From: Endozoicomonas sp965208385
Lineage (GTDB): Bacteria; Pseudomonadota; Gammaproteobacteria; Pseudomonadales; Endozoicomonadaceae
Direction: 5' to 3'
Assembly: GCA_965208385.1 (NCBI GenBank)
Contig: CBDBOO010000082.1
Coordinates: 25,189-89,188, forward strand
Length of the DNA stretch: 64,000 nt
The position numbers and the translations under genes are program-made. Of the stretch, positions 44,747-56,079 are shown in pieces (the stretch's first letter is position 1; every line of letters starts with the position of its first letter). The notes beneath the pieces are model-generated. The model made no database searches and was not told where the DNA came from. It saw only the letters and a list, made by a program, of their open reading frames with translations.

Positions 44747-47665
44747 ATGGTTCAAGACCGAAAGGAAAACAGCTTGATCATCAAAAACAAAAACAAACTG
44801 GCTATATCAATAGCAGCTATTACTGCCAGCCTCATGCTGAGCGGCTGCAATTACGTACAGACACAATCTGCCCTGACACCAGAATTATCTGCAGATCATG
44901 TGATAAAAAGCCCCCAGGACCATCGAAATTATCAATACCTTGTTCTGGAAAATGGCATAAAAGTTTTACTGATTTCCGACCCTAAAAGCGATAAAGCCGC
45001 AGCCGCTGTGGATGTGAATGCTGGCAGTTACCAGGAATCTCCGGACCGTGAAGGCCTGGCTCATTTTCTGGAACACATGCTGTTTCTGGGTAACGAAAAA
45101 TACCCGGAAGTGGATGGTTACTTTGAGTATATAAAAGCCAATGGCGGCAGCGCTAACGCTTACACAGCCGATGTACGTACTAACTATTATTTTGATATTA
45201 ACGCCGACAAACTGGAATCTGCCACCGATCAGCTGGCCCAGTTTTTCATCTCGCCTACTCTGGATAAACAGTATGTGGACCGGGAAAGAAATGCCGTTGA
45301 TTCCGAATACAAACTCCATGCCAAGGAAGATGGCTGGCGCCTGTGGACAGCCATTAGCGCCCTGTCCAACCCTGCTCATCCCAAAAGCCGGTTTAATGTC
45401 GGCACTCTGGAAACCCTGGAAAATGAGGATGGAGAAGATCTCTGGAATGATCTCTATGTGTTCTACAAGAAGTATTATGTAGCCAGTAATATGAGCGTTG
45501 TTCTATACGGTAAAGAAGACCTGGCAACACTGGAACAATATGCCAGAAACTCCTTTACAGATGTTCCTGCCGGTGAAAAGCCACAAATAATGTCTAATGT
45601 TGTGCCTTATCTGCCGGAACAGCTCGGCATTAAAATCAATCTGATTCCCCTGAAAGATGAACGAGACTTGTCGCTCACCTTCCCCATGCCGAGCAAGCAC
45701 AGTGTTCGGGATAAAAAACCGTTAACCTATCTGGGCCGTTTGATTGGATACGAAGGTGCAGGCAGTCTGCACAGTGAATTAAAAGCCCGCGGCTGGATCG
45801 AATCCCTGTCTGCAGGTGCCGAAGATCAGGCCAATGAGTATTCCGAATTCAATATCAGCCTGGCATTGACACCAGCCGGGCTTGAAAATGTTGATACCAT
45901 TGCAGCCATGACCTTTGACTGGATCGACCTGATCCGCCGGGAGGGAATGCAGGAGTGGCTATTCCGTGAATCAGGTCAGGTTGCTGATATCCAGTTCCGC
46001 TTTCTGGAACCAGGTGATCCACAGAGCACTGTTTCCAGTCTGGCGGCAAAAATGCACAACTATACTGCCAATGAATTACTGAACAGCGCCTTTACCTATA
46101 AGGATTTCGACAAAAACCTCATTGAAGACTATCTGGGGTATTTCCGTTCCGATAACGTTCGCATGGCCGTCACTGCCCAGGGGTTACCTACCGACAAAAT
46201 CGAGCCCTATTACAAAGCCCAGTACAGTGTCAGTCCGTTATCCAGCGAACTGAAAAAACGTTTTGATCAACCCAGGGTTCAGCCTTCACTGCATACGCCT
46301 GCGGCCAACCCTTTCCTGCCAGAGAACCTGAATGTGGTTTCAGACACCGCATCGGTTGAGCCCGCGATTCTGAAAGACGAAAAGGGTCTGAAGCTCTGGT
46401 ACCTTCACGATAATACCTTTGATGTTCCGAAATCCGATATCCTCATCAATCTGACCAGCAGCGAAGCCACAAAAACACCGGAAAACGCAGCACTTCTGTC
46501 ACTCTATAACACCATGCTGACCCGCTCACTGAACGAGTACGGATACCCTGCAAGGGAGGCGGGGATGCATTACAGCCTCAGTACCAGCCAGACAGGTCTT
46601 TCAATCAGTGTTTCCGGCTTTAACGACAAACAGGCTGAATTGCTCAATGCCATAACCAGTGCAATGACCACCTTCCGGGTCGATTCTGACATTTTCACCC
46701 AGGAGAAACGAAGCCTTATTCAGGATCTGAAAAACGATGCTTTTCGGCCACCTTTCCGTCAGGTATTTTCAGCCTTGAGAGAATCATTGCAACCCAGAAA
46801 TTACAGCACCGATGAATGGCTTGCAGTGGTGGATGGAATCACGGAGAAAAAACTCACGGATTACGCCAGTCAGTTCCTGATTAACAGTCATACTGAAGCG
46901 TTTTTTCATGGCAACGTGAAGCAGTCTGATGCCCTGGCCATATCAGAAAATCTGGTAGAAACGCTGAAAACGAATTCTGTGGACAAATATGAATCTTCCA
47001 TTCGTAAACTGGCCAGTGCCGACGCCTTACGCCTGAACCTTGACATTGACCATAATGATTCAGTGTTGTTGCTCTACTATCAGGCCAAAGACGATAGTTT
47101 TCAGCAGCGTGCAAAGCTGGCACTACTGGGGAATATCCTCGGCACTCCCTTCTTCAACAAACTGAGAACAGAGCAACAACTGGGTTATGTCGCCTGGGCT
47201 GGCGCACCGAGCTTTGAGGACATTCCGGGACTGGCTTTTCTCCTGCAATCGCCGGTTATGGGACCTGATAAGCTGAAAGTCCGGGTCGATGCATTTGCTG
47301 CGAATCAGCTGGAACTTCTATCAGGGTTAACCGAAGAACAATTGGCCCAGTATAAAGCCGGTGTTACTGGCGACCTTCTGAAAAAAGACGCCAACCTCTC
47401 TGAAAGAACCAACAGATTATGGTCATCTATCGGAGACAGTAAGCATGGTTTTGACGAACGGAAAAAACTGGCTGAAGCCATCAATGCCACAACACGTGAG
47501 CAACTGGCGGATATATACAGCGAACTGATATTGTCCGACAACGCCAAGCCATTGTTTATCACCAACTTTGGTAAAGCCCATCGGGATGAAGATTACCAGA
47601 AAGCCATAAAAGACCAGACAGCCTGTCAGAGCACCACCTGTTTTGACAGTCTGCCTCAGGGCTGA
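44747..47665 (+). CDS. M16-family zinc protease, pitrilysin-type lipoprotein
   Basis: The 972-aa product matches pitrilysin/protease III in length and layout. It has an inverted zinc motif HFLEHMLF (HxxEH) followed by the downstream glutamate in RERNAVDSEY, an N-terminal active M16 domain, and three further inactive M16-like domains. A lipobox (SLMLSGCNY) after KNKNKLAISIAAITA suggests a lipid-anchored envelope protein. The ATG at 44747 has GAAGGA upstream; a TTG ten codons in (MIIKNK… with GGA upstream) would give a shorter signal peptide. A second, truncated copy lies at 52053-52581, ending in the same way (CFD(S/N)LPQG). It should degrade peptides outside the inner membrane. Confidence 0.92.
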   Translation: MVQDRKENSLIIKNKNKLAISIAAITASLMLSGCNYVQTQSALTPELSADHVIKSPQDHRNYQYLVLENGIKVLLISDPKSDKAAAAVDVNAGSYQESPDREGLAHFLEHMLFLGNEKYPEVDGYFEYIKANGGSANAYTADVRTNYYFDINADKLESATDQLAQFFISPTLDKQYVDRERNAVDSEYKLHAKEDGWRLWTAISALSNPAHPKSRFNVGTLETLENEDGEDLWNDLYVFYKKYYVASNMSVVLYGKEDLATLEQYARNSFTDVPAGEKPQIMSNVVPYLPEQLGIKINLIPLKDERDLSLTFPMPSKHSVRDKKPLTYLGRLIGYEGAGSLHSELKARGWIESLSAGAEDQANEYSEFNISLALTPAGLENVDTIAAMTFDWIDLIRREGMQEWLFRESGQVADIQFRFLEPGDPQSTVSSLAAKMHNYTANELLNSAFTYKDFDKNLIEDYLGYFRSDNVRMAVTAQGLPTDKIEPYYKAQYSVSPLSSELKKRFDQPRVQPSLHTPAANPFLPENLNVVSDTASVEPAILKDEKGLKLWYLHDNTFDVPKSDILINLTSSEATKTPENAALLSLYNTMLTRSLNEYGYPAREAGMHYSLSTSQTGLSISVSGFNDKQAELLNAITSAMTTFRVDSDIFTQEKRSLIQDLKNDAFRPPFRQVFSALRESLQPRNYSTDEWLAVVDGITEKKLTDYASQFLINSHTEAFFHGNVKQSDALAISENLVETLKTNSVDKYESSIRKLASADALRLNLDIDHNDSVLLLYYQAKDDSFQQRAKLALLGNILGTPFFNKLRTEQQLGYVAWAGAPSFEDIPGLAFLLQSPVMGPDKLKVRVDAFAANQLELLSGLTEEQLAQYKAGVTGDLLKKDANLSERTNRLWSSIGDSKHGFDERKKLAEAINATTREQLADIYSELILSDNAKPLFITNFGKAHRDEDYQKAIKDQTACQSTTCFDSLPQG

Positions 47666-47673
47666 TAAACATC

Positions 47674-47706
47674 CCCCCGGAACCTGTCCTTGTTCCGGGG
47701 GAGCTT
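47674..47706 (+). terminator. Terminator of the M16 peptidase gene
   Basis: CCCCCGGAAC pairs perfectly with GTTCCGGGGG around an 8-base loop and is followed by AGCTTTA. The T run is weak. Confidence 0.75.
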
Positions 47707-47886
47707 TACCTCTTCATTCAATCTTCCAACTGCTGTATCTAAAGGTTCTTCGTCTGATTGCTTATGAAAGTGCTGGTAGAATAGGTGTACAAGAGTTATC
47801 AGAATGTGCGCTCAAACAACTCCACAATGTTTATAATATTGTGATACACGTCACAACAATTATAAATGATCTGTACTAATCTAAAG

Positions 47887-47918
47887 TTCTACATATTACT
47901 GAATCCAGGCATGTAGAA
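47887..47918. promoter_or_regulatory. Inverted repeat upstream of the small-peptide gene
   Basis: TTCTACAT and ATGTAGAA form an exact 8-bp inverted repeat with a 16-bp spacer, ending 36 bp before the proposed peptide start. It could be an operator or a leader hairpin. Spacer of 16 bp fits two adjacent helical turns. Confidence 0.4.
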
Positions 47919-47953
47919 TATACCAAAAACTAAAATAACAAGGTGGTAAAATA

Positions 47954-48121
47954 ATAAAAAACGATTATTCAAATCCAAACTCAATAACTTTTAGTAAGAT
48001 CTACGAGAGAAATGAAAGTACACCATTCTTAAAAATGGTATTATCAAAAATACCTTTTATCAATCGAAGTGTAGATCCTGTTGGATCAGAAGATGATTTT
48101 GGTGGTGGTTGGGACTGGTAA
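47954..48121 (+). CDS. Candidate precursor peptide, about 55 codons, ending FGGGWDW
   Basis: An open frame starts after a stop at 47936. AAGGTGG at 47940-47946 is an excellent ribosome-binding site, but the codon at the right distance (47954) is ATA; a change from ATG to ATA is the simplest explanation, or rare ATA initiation. The encoded sequence starts IKNDYSNPNSITFSKIYERN and ends DPVGSEDDFGGGWDW. A first in-frame ATG lies at codon 28 without a ribosome-binding site. A hydrophilic leader, an acidic region and a Gly/Trp C-terminal end, with a hairpin and ABC exporter genes downstream, are typical of ribosomally made and modified peptide precursors. No database family is known to me. Confidence 0.5.
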   Translation: MKNDYSNPNSITFSKIYERNESTPFLKMVLSKIPFINRSVDPVGSEDDFGGGWDW

Positions 48122-48137
48122 GATAAAACAAGCCATT

Positions 48138-48170
48138 TATGCTATTAGGGTTAACCCTCTAACAGCATAA
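48138..48170 (+). other. Hairpin between the peptide gene and the next gene
   Basis: TTATGCTATTAGGGTTAA is nearly mirrored by TTAACCCTCTAACAGCATAA, giving a long imperfect stem. It lies 17 bp after the peptide stop codon and just before the next gene. There is no T run, so partial termination or RNA processing that favours peptide expression is more likely than full termination. Confidence 0.55.
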
Positions 48171-48206
48171 ATGTTATTCATAAAATCATTTTATATTGGC
48201 AGTTCC

Positions 48207-48938
48207 ATGAACAATAAAGACTATTGGAATGAATCAACTTTTGATAGAGATAACAGATCTGAAAAAATATGTAGAACTTATGATAGACTTTCAATTTATG
48301 TAAAAGAATTCCTTTGTTCTCCTCATCCTCATCGCAAGGGGGCAGTATGTCCTTTTGTACCACCTAGCTTGGCAAAAGATAGTATATATTATACATATCA
48401 TCCCGATTCAGAACACATTAAAAAACCTAAAGAAGCAATAAAGTTTGTATACGAATCACTTGAATATTATTTAAATAAAATTAGAGTCGAAAATAATTTC
48501 GCATCACTAATTATTTTTTTTCATGAAGATTTCGATACGAAACAACTATTAAAAATACAGGCGATTTGCAAAAAAAAATTTGTGATAAATGACGCTATGA
48601 TTGGTGCATTATATCCATACAGCACAGCACCTAGCTTACATTCTAAAAGTTACTTCCCTCTTAGAACACCTATACCAACGCTTGTCATTAGAGATATGGT
48701 GTCTACAGACTTGGATTTTTTGACACAAAAGAAAATCAACATATCCAATAAAATTATATTCCTTTCAAAATTTATAAAAAAATTTAAAGATTCAAAATCT
48801 AATAATGTTATTTTAAAAGTAAAAATAGCTGAAAAACACATTGATACATATTTAAAAATCAACATCAAGAGAAAAATAATTACAGGTGCAGTCTCCACAG
48901 CGTTCATTATATTACTGGCAGCATTATATGTTTTTTAA
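48207..48938 (+). CDS. C-terminally membrane-anchored protein with VCPFVPP motif, unknown function
   Basis: The 243-aa product (from the ATG at 48207; an ATG at 48171 is also possible, and neither has a clear ribosome-binding site) is highly AT-rich in codon use. Its N-terminal half has CSPHPHRKGAVCPFVPPSL, followed by KFVYESLEYYLNKI and LIIFFHEDF. I recall a similar HPH…RxGxVCPFxPP motif in uncharacterised proteins of other bacteria, possibly DUF6875, but cannot confirm it. The last 20 residues form one transmembrane helix (GAVSTAFIILLAALYVF). It overlaps the ABC-exporter gene by 11 bp, so the two are coupled. It may modify, chaperone or give immunity to the peptide; this is inference. Confidence 0.6.
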   Translation: MNNKDYWNESTFDRDNRSEKICRTYDRLSIYVKEFLCSPHPHRKGAVCPFVPPSLAKDSIYYTYHPDSEHIKKPKEAIKFVYESLEYYLNKIRVENNFASLIIFFHEDFDTKQLLKIQAICKKKFVINDAMIGALYPYSTAPSLHSKSYFPLRTPIPTLVIRDMVSTDLDFLTQKKINISNKIIFLSKFIKKFKDSKSNNVILKVKIAEKHIDTYLKINIKRKIITGAVSTAFIILLAALYVF

Positions 48939-49305
48939 AAATAAATTTCTATTAGCAGCAAGCTTACTCATTATTTTTCAGCAAACCACTTTAGCAGTGT
49001 CAACTTTCTTTATTGCTACAGCTGGAAAATTTGCCGGAGTTAATGATATAAATAATAGCTTATTCTATATTTCGTTATTTTTTATTTCTGCTTTGATAGC
49101 CTACATTACTAGCTCAATATCTGAGATATTAATTAATAAACTAATTAATACTTCATGGAAAAACTATACATTATCATGTTTCGATCAAGTAAAATTTGAC
49201 CAAGGTTATTCAAGCTCAGAGAATAAAACAGAATTTATAAACTGGATGACAACAGAGGCTATGGTAACATTTAAAGGGGTGCAATTAAAAGTGTGTCATT
49301 CTCCT

Positions 49306-50654
<1,349 letters not shown>

Positions 50655-51811
50655 GGCGGCAGGCAGGTTGATTCAGTCTCATGGAATTATGGATCAGAAC
50701 TGAGAAATTGCTACCAGGGGCACACTTTTAATTGCACCCCATTTAAAGAGCTGTCCGGGTTCACAATGAATGCATTGTCTTTATATCTAAACGTGCTCCT
50801 GACGCTATTTGTTTTTTCAATTACTCTTGGAATAAAACTTACATCTATATTTTTTGTTTCAGTAATCATTTCACTATTAATAGTAACTTTATTGAGATAC
50901 AGAATATCCGATTTAGCCAAAAAAATACAAAACTCACGTCAAACTCTTGTTGGAAATGTCGATATTTTTTGGGATAAAATTTTTTCTCGAACCCAACAAT
51001 ATTACTGAACGGCAAAAACAGTTTTGATGAAAAAGCAAATAAATATTTCAAAAATACAGAGAAGTATGTAGTTCTAGAACAAATAATTTCTACAGTACCA
51101 ATAATAATTTGTGTACCGATATTGATTTTTACAACAAAGTTTTTATTTGCCAACAATCCTTTGATGCTCGGAGTATTAGTTGCGATACTACCAAGATCAT
51201 TACAAGTACTGGGATCAATTCATGGGGTCAGTAAAATAAACAGCAGACTTATGTTGATGAAATATAAATATAAAAACCTACTAACTTTCCAAATAGACTG
51301 TCAAGATACAACTTAACCAGCTCCATTAATTATAAACACATTAAAATCTTTTCCTATCAAGAAAAAAGCAATGTACAAAAAGAGTTTTTAATCAACAACA
51401 TTAAAAATAATAATGCTGGACGATATTTAATTTCTGGAAAAAACGGATCGGGAAAATCTAGCTTTCTGAAATATCTTAAAGAATCTAAAAAAGATAGCAT
51501 ATATTTTGGACCAAACACGAACTTTTTTGATAATCTAAATACCGGTTCAACAGGGGAAAAGCAATTTGAAAAAATGAATTTACTCTTTAATGATGGTAGA
51601 GCAACATGTTTATTACTTTTAGATGAATGGGATGCAAATCTAGATGATAGTAATATTCGTTTATTAGATAAAGAGATCCAAATACTGTCCTTGAGTATGA
51701 TTATTGTAGAGGTAAGGCACCTCAATCAACAACTGTTAAATTTTGAAGATGATGAACTAAAATGCATAGTTTAATGCTTTAACATTAATTAATACGAGAA
51801 GCCACCTCAAT

Positions 51812-52043
51812 GGCTATGTTCCCGCCAATAGTTGTATTGCTTACTCCCTATGTTTACAGGGCTACAGACGTGCCTTATAAAGTAGAGATATGACTAAATC
51901 TTGTATATTGCATTTGTTTATTGCCCAAAGAACAGCGATTTGTTCTGGGATACCTTCCTATCTCATGAATAGCCATATGTGGAGCAGGAAAATAAAGTTT
52001 TTATAGGACTTTAGTGCTCCCAACTATTGACGGGAACATAGCC
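51812..52043. mobile_element. MITE family B, complete copy (inverted relative to the 29646 copy)
   Basis: A 232-bp copy with the 9-bp duplication CACCTCAAT at 51803-51811 and 52044-52052. It lies at the junction between the exporter cassette and the truncated M16 copy. Confidence 0.95.
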
Positions 52044-52052
52044 CACCTCAAT

Positions 52053-52581
52053 GCTGCGAACCCCCTTCTTCAACAAAATCAGAACAGATCAGCAGCTGGG
52101 TTATGTTGCTTCGGCATTTTCCCGCAGTTTCCATGATCAGCCCGGCCTCACTTTCCTATTACAATCACCGGTAATGGGTCCTGACAAGCTGAAAACCAGA
52201 GTGGATGCTTTCGCTGAAAACCAGCTATCAATGCTGCAGGAACTGACCGTTGAAAAGCTGAATGACTATAAAGCGGCAGTGACCGTGGATTTACTCAAAA
52301 AAGACACGAACCTGTCCGAACGGACGAATCGTCTATGGTCGTCTATAAAAGACAGTGATCATGGTTTTGACGAAGCCATACTTCTGGCTGATGCCGTCAA
52401 TGCCGTATCCCGGGAACAGCTGATCGAAACATACACCAGGCTGGTGTTGTCTGAAGAAGCCAGTCCGCTGTTCATTTCTAATTATGGCAAAGCCCACCAG
52501 GATGAAGACTACCAGAACTCTCTGAAAGATCAGACAGCATGCAAGGATAGCCGTTGCTTCGATAACCTTCCACAGGGATAA
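52053..52581 (+). pseudogene. 3' fragment of a second M16 peptidase gene
   Basis: The 176 residues from LRTPFFNKIRTDQQLGYVAS to CFDNLPQG align without gaps to the last 180 or so residues of the complete peptidase at 44747-47665, with many substitutions. The homology starts right at the MITE-B duplication; the first 80 percent of the gene is missing. The two were probably tandem paralogues before the intervening AT-rich cassette entered. The fragment lacks the zinc site and should have no activity. Confidence 0.9.
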
Positions 52582-52585
52582 CCAT

Positions 52586-52620
52586 AATCAGGAGCCAGCT
52601 ATGCTGGTTCCTGATTTTTA
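52586..52620. terminator. Terminator after the M16 fragment
   Basis: AATCAGGAGCCAGC pairs with GCTGGTTCCTGATT (one mismatch) around a 3-base loop, then TTTTTA. The leftward gene ending at 52653 may also use it. Confidence 0.9.
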
Positions 52621-52652
52621 TACGCTACCCCCAAAGTGTTATTTGGTTTTAT

Positions 52653-53846
52653 TTATCTTCTTTTTTTCCCTTTTTTCTCTTTAAATTCTCGAATTCCTTT
52701 TTCAAGGCCTTCCGCACTACCCTTATTTTTATCAGTGATGCCCGCTTGTTTCACCAGTTCATTCAGGTTTCCCGGATCATGAAGAAGAAAAGCAAATACC
52801 CATGTAGCCTGGGCTCCATCTATTACACACATCAGCTGTAACAGACGATGTCCCTGTAATCTGGATAGGTAGGGTGTTTCATCTGAAGAGGTCTCGCCCG
52901 TCAGAATTTCTTTAAGAACATGGTTGTACCTTAACCACCAAAGTGTGTAGTCGGTGAGCAGTTTGGCCTGTGTTTCGGAAAGTACAAAATGCGTTTGAAA
53001 ATAATGATCAAGGTTTTGAACTAAGATGGGATAGCCGCCTTGCCCACGTCTTATATCACAATTTTTGTCTTTAAAAAAAGCGTCCAGTAAATTCTGGGTG
53101 ACCGGCTCGTGGATTGCCACCACAACTGCCAGAAATAAAGGCTCGTGAGAAATATTATCATGAATACCTTCATGCGCTCTAAGCCATTTCAGCCAAACCT
53201 TAACCAGAACTGAAAATTCTACTCCGTGACTTCGAGCTCTCTTCACAGATTCAGAACTATTCAGTATCAGCCAGATTCTCTTCAGCATTTTCAGGCTGTT
53301 AACCAGATCGGGATGGTGATGGAGTATCTGGATGGCAGCCAGAATATCCTCCTCTGACTCCAGCCCCCCTAAGGCTGTTACCAATTCCTGACTCAGCAAT
53401 TGAACAACCAGCGCATACTCATCGTTTCCCCAGTTTTGAACCTGGTTCCCCCAGCTGAAAATCATGTTATAAAACGGCAGTGTAGAATGAACGTTAACCG
53501 GCCCCTGCCCCTGAAAAGCCGCTTGAATATGCCCGGCCATAAGGTCATTACTGGCCACCAGTTCCACCAGAGCATGCTGCTCCGCGTCAGCTCCCTGAGA
53601 CTGAATATTACTCAGATCAGCCAGATTCAATTCAAGTTCATTCGCTTCAGAGCAGACCTGTGGACTACTGATAGTTGTGTCTTCAGTTGTCTGTGGCTGA
53701 TAAGTGGCAATGGCCAGATTACAGTCACAATTATGAGCAGTAGGCACTGCATATTCACTACCGCAATTGCAACAGGTCCAGTTGAGCGCCTGGACCATTG
53801 CTGGAAAAAAACAAAGCACAGAGGCCAATATTGCTTTCGTTTTCAC
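52653..53846 (-). CDS. Exported protein of unknown function with cysteine-rich N-terminus
   Basis: The 397-aa product has a signal peptide (MKTKAILASVLCFFPAMVQA) followed by NWTCCNCGSEYAVPTAHNCDCN, a Cys cluster that may bind metal or form disulfides. The rest is leucine-rich and helical (for example VVQLLSQELVTALGGLESEE, QGHRLLQLMCVIDGAQATW), with a Lys/Gly C-terminal tail. No family is recognised. Together with the next two leftward genes it forms a group of large secreted unknowns. No transmembrane segment follows the signal peptide. Confidence 0.7.
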   Translation of the reverse strand: MKTKAILASVLCFFPAMVQALNWTCCNCGSEYAVPTAHNCDCNLAIATYQPQTTEDTTISSPQVCSEANELELNLADLSNIQSQGADAEQHALVELVASNDLMAGHIQAAFQGQGPVNVHSTLPFYNMIFSWGNQVQNWGNDEYALVVQLLSQELVTALGGLESEEDILAAIQILHHHPDLVNSLKMLKRIWLILNSSESVKRARSHGVEFSVLVKVWLKWLRAHEGIHDNISHEPLFLAVVVAIHEPVTQNLLDAFFKDKNCDIRRGQGGYPILVQNLDHYFQTHFVLSETQAKLLTDYTLWWLRYNHVLKEILTGETSSDETPYLSRLQGHRLLQLMCVIDGAQATWVFAFLLHDPGNLNELVKQAGITDKNKGSAEGLEKGIREFKEKKGKKRR

Positions 53847-54742
53847 TTATTTTCCACCACGTTATGAAACCAATGGAAAGTAGTCCATTTATCGGGGCCT
53901 ATCTAGTGATGCCCCTTCAGTATAAAATGGAGTCCTGCCCTTTATTCCCAAGGCAGCACTGACAATTTGATTCAGGGTCGTCCTGGTAAATCCGGAATGT
54001 CCGGTTTCAGCCTCCACTTCCAGTAATCCTATCAGCACTAAAAAATTCTCTTTGCTGATATTTTCACCCAATGCCCGACTGACCTGCAAAGCAACGGATG
54101 CATGTTTGTTGCTACCAGAAATTCCCAGCATCCGGTTTCTTTTTGATAAGGTCGCTGCTATTGGCGTAAGACCTTTTGCCACCAGTTCATGATAGAAACT
54201 GTCACTTCTTGAAGACAAATGGGGAATAAGAACAGTGTTCATACGTGCCCAGTTGCTATTCAGGATTATTCCAGTGAGCACCTGTAACCTGGGGTAAACC
54301 GCCAGTGCCAGCGTTTTGAGCGCTTCTGCTGAATAATTATGGGCATTCAATGAGTCAACCGGATTTTTGGCAGCCCCGCCATCAATACCAGACAACGGTC
54401 GATTATTCGATTTGATGGTGTTGCGGCGTAAATCATGGCCTGCAGGATCTGTATGATGAAGCCGTTCAAGCCTATCCCTTTGGAACACCGGATCTTTCCG
54501 GTATGTAATCCGGGTAGCTACTTTTTCTTGCTCGCCAGCGATGGCCAATACTTCTCCTGTTTTTCTCGATATAACTTCCACCACTTCCTGCCGTTTGTAG
54601 CGAATTTCAACCTCTTCCTCTTCAAAGTCAGAGTCTTGCTGATTTCTAAGATACGCTGATTCCCGACTTCTCCTGTAGTCTTCTACTCCTTGCCTTTGTG
54701 CCATATCAAGTCCTGCATTCAATCTATGTACGCCCGCTACGC

Positions 54743-54906
54743 CAGGGCGATCTCATTTGGCACTAACTTTCTCTGTTTGGCTAATTATTCAGCACACAAA
54801 AGTACCAAAATAAGCCTAATTTCCTGTACTTCTCAAAAATTCAGTTTTTAAAGCTAGCTTTTTGAATATGCAACAGGATTGGTGTTTGTCAAATGAGATC
54901 GCCCTG
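54743..54906. mobile_element. MITE family A copy in the 893-aa secreted-protein gene
   Basis: A 164-bp copy with the 10-bp duplication CCCGCTACGC at 54733-54742 and 54907-54916. Confidence 0.95.
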
Positions 54907-56079
54907 CCCGCTACGCCCATGGTTTCTGACATCAGGTGGTGAGCAAAATGGTAAAGTTCCTCTTCAGACATTTTTTCCATTACTTCATCAAGAGAGGCTT
55001 CATCCGCTCCTCGTAATGCCTCTCCCTGATGTTCTTCCTGCAAGTCCGCCGGTCCACTCCTGTCAAACCAGCCCAGAACCGTTTCATCGAGAAAAGCCAG
55101 TGACCGTTCGTTTTCCTGACAGGCCTCAATCAGCTGCTGAATATTATAGGAAGCACTTTCCCAGGATAAATTCCCTGAAAAAGCGTGAAAATGATCCGGT
55201 GCAGGCGATGATTCAAAATAGGCCGCAAGGGCACCCGAAAGTGCAGAAGCATTTCGCTGATGCCACTCTGACAAAAGCATAACGGCTAACTTTTGGTAAA
55301 GTGCTTTAAATCGGTTCAGGTCCGGCGGTCTGACTGGCAAGATTCCAGCATGTTTCAATAGCCATTGATCAGGACTGACTTGAACGACTCTGGTGGCATA
55401 GATAGAAAGAAGGCGAAAGACCAGTAGCTTATGGACCAGAGTAGCCTCAGCAACATTAGCGGGGAAAATATCCATGAAACTCCCTTCATCGGTCATCTGA
55501 TCCAGCCAGTTCATTTCTCCACAAACCAACAGGACAAACTGTTGCCAATGATAGGCGTCGCTGTCATCTTTCAGCTGAATAAAATCAAGTGGACTCTGAG
55601 GATGCTGCGCACTCAGGAATAACCGATAAATCCGATTCAGTGCGTCTTCTTCACTGGCCTCCAGCTCGATTGCATCGTCTTCCTGCTCAGGATCATCATC
55701 TGAGGGGGAATCGCCATACAGATCTTCAGACTCCTGCTCAGTTATTTCGTCAGACTGTTCCTCTGCCTGATCCGAATCTGAATCTGAATCCTCGTCCCGG
55801 GAAAACATCAGTCCTCCGCTAGTCTGCGGACGATCTCCAAAGTTTGATATTCCAGAGTGTTGAGAAAGGAGTAGCAGCGATGAAGCCAAATATTGTCCTA
55901 CCAGACAAAGCAACGTTTTGTCTGCAGGAGCACATGCTGTCAGCTCTCCCTCCACCAGATACCAGTCACCCAGTGTATTTCTTTGCCACTCTTTGCCCGG
56001 AATATCAGGAAGAACATATTGATCAATATGTCCGTTGGCAAAATATCCGAACTCGTTGAAAAGTAACTGATCCACAGTC

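Noticed and set aside
47643..47879. A 78-codon frame overlapping the end of the M16 gene (…LKVLRLIAYESAGRIGVQELSECA…).
   Set aside because: It begins inside the M16 gene and crosses the terminator, with no ribosome-binding site. Its C-terminal part looks slightly protein-like and may be debris.
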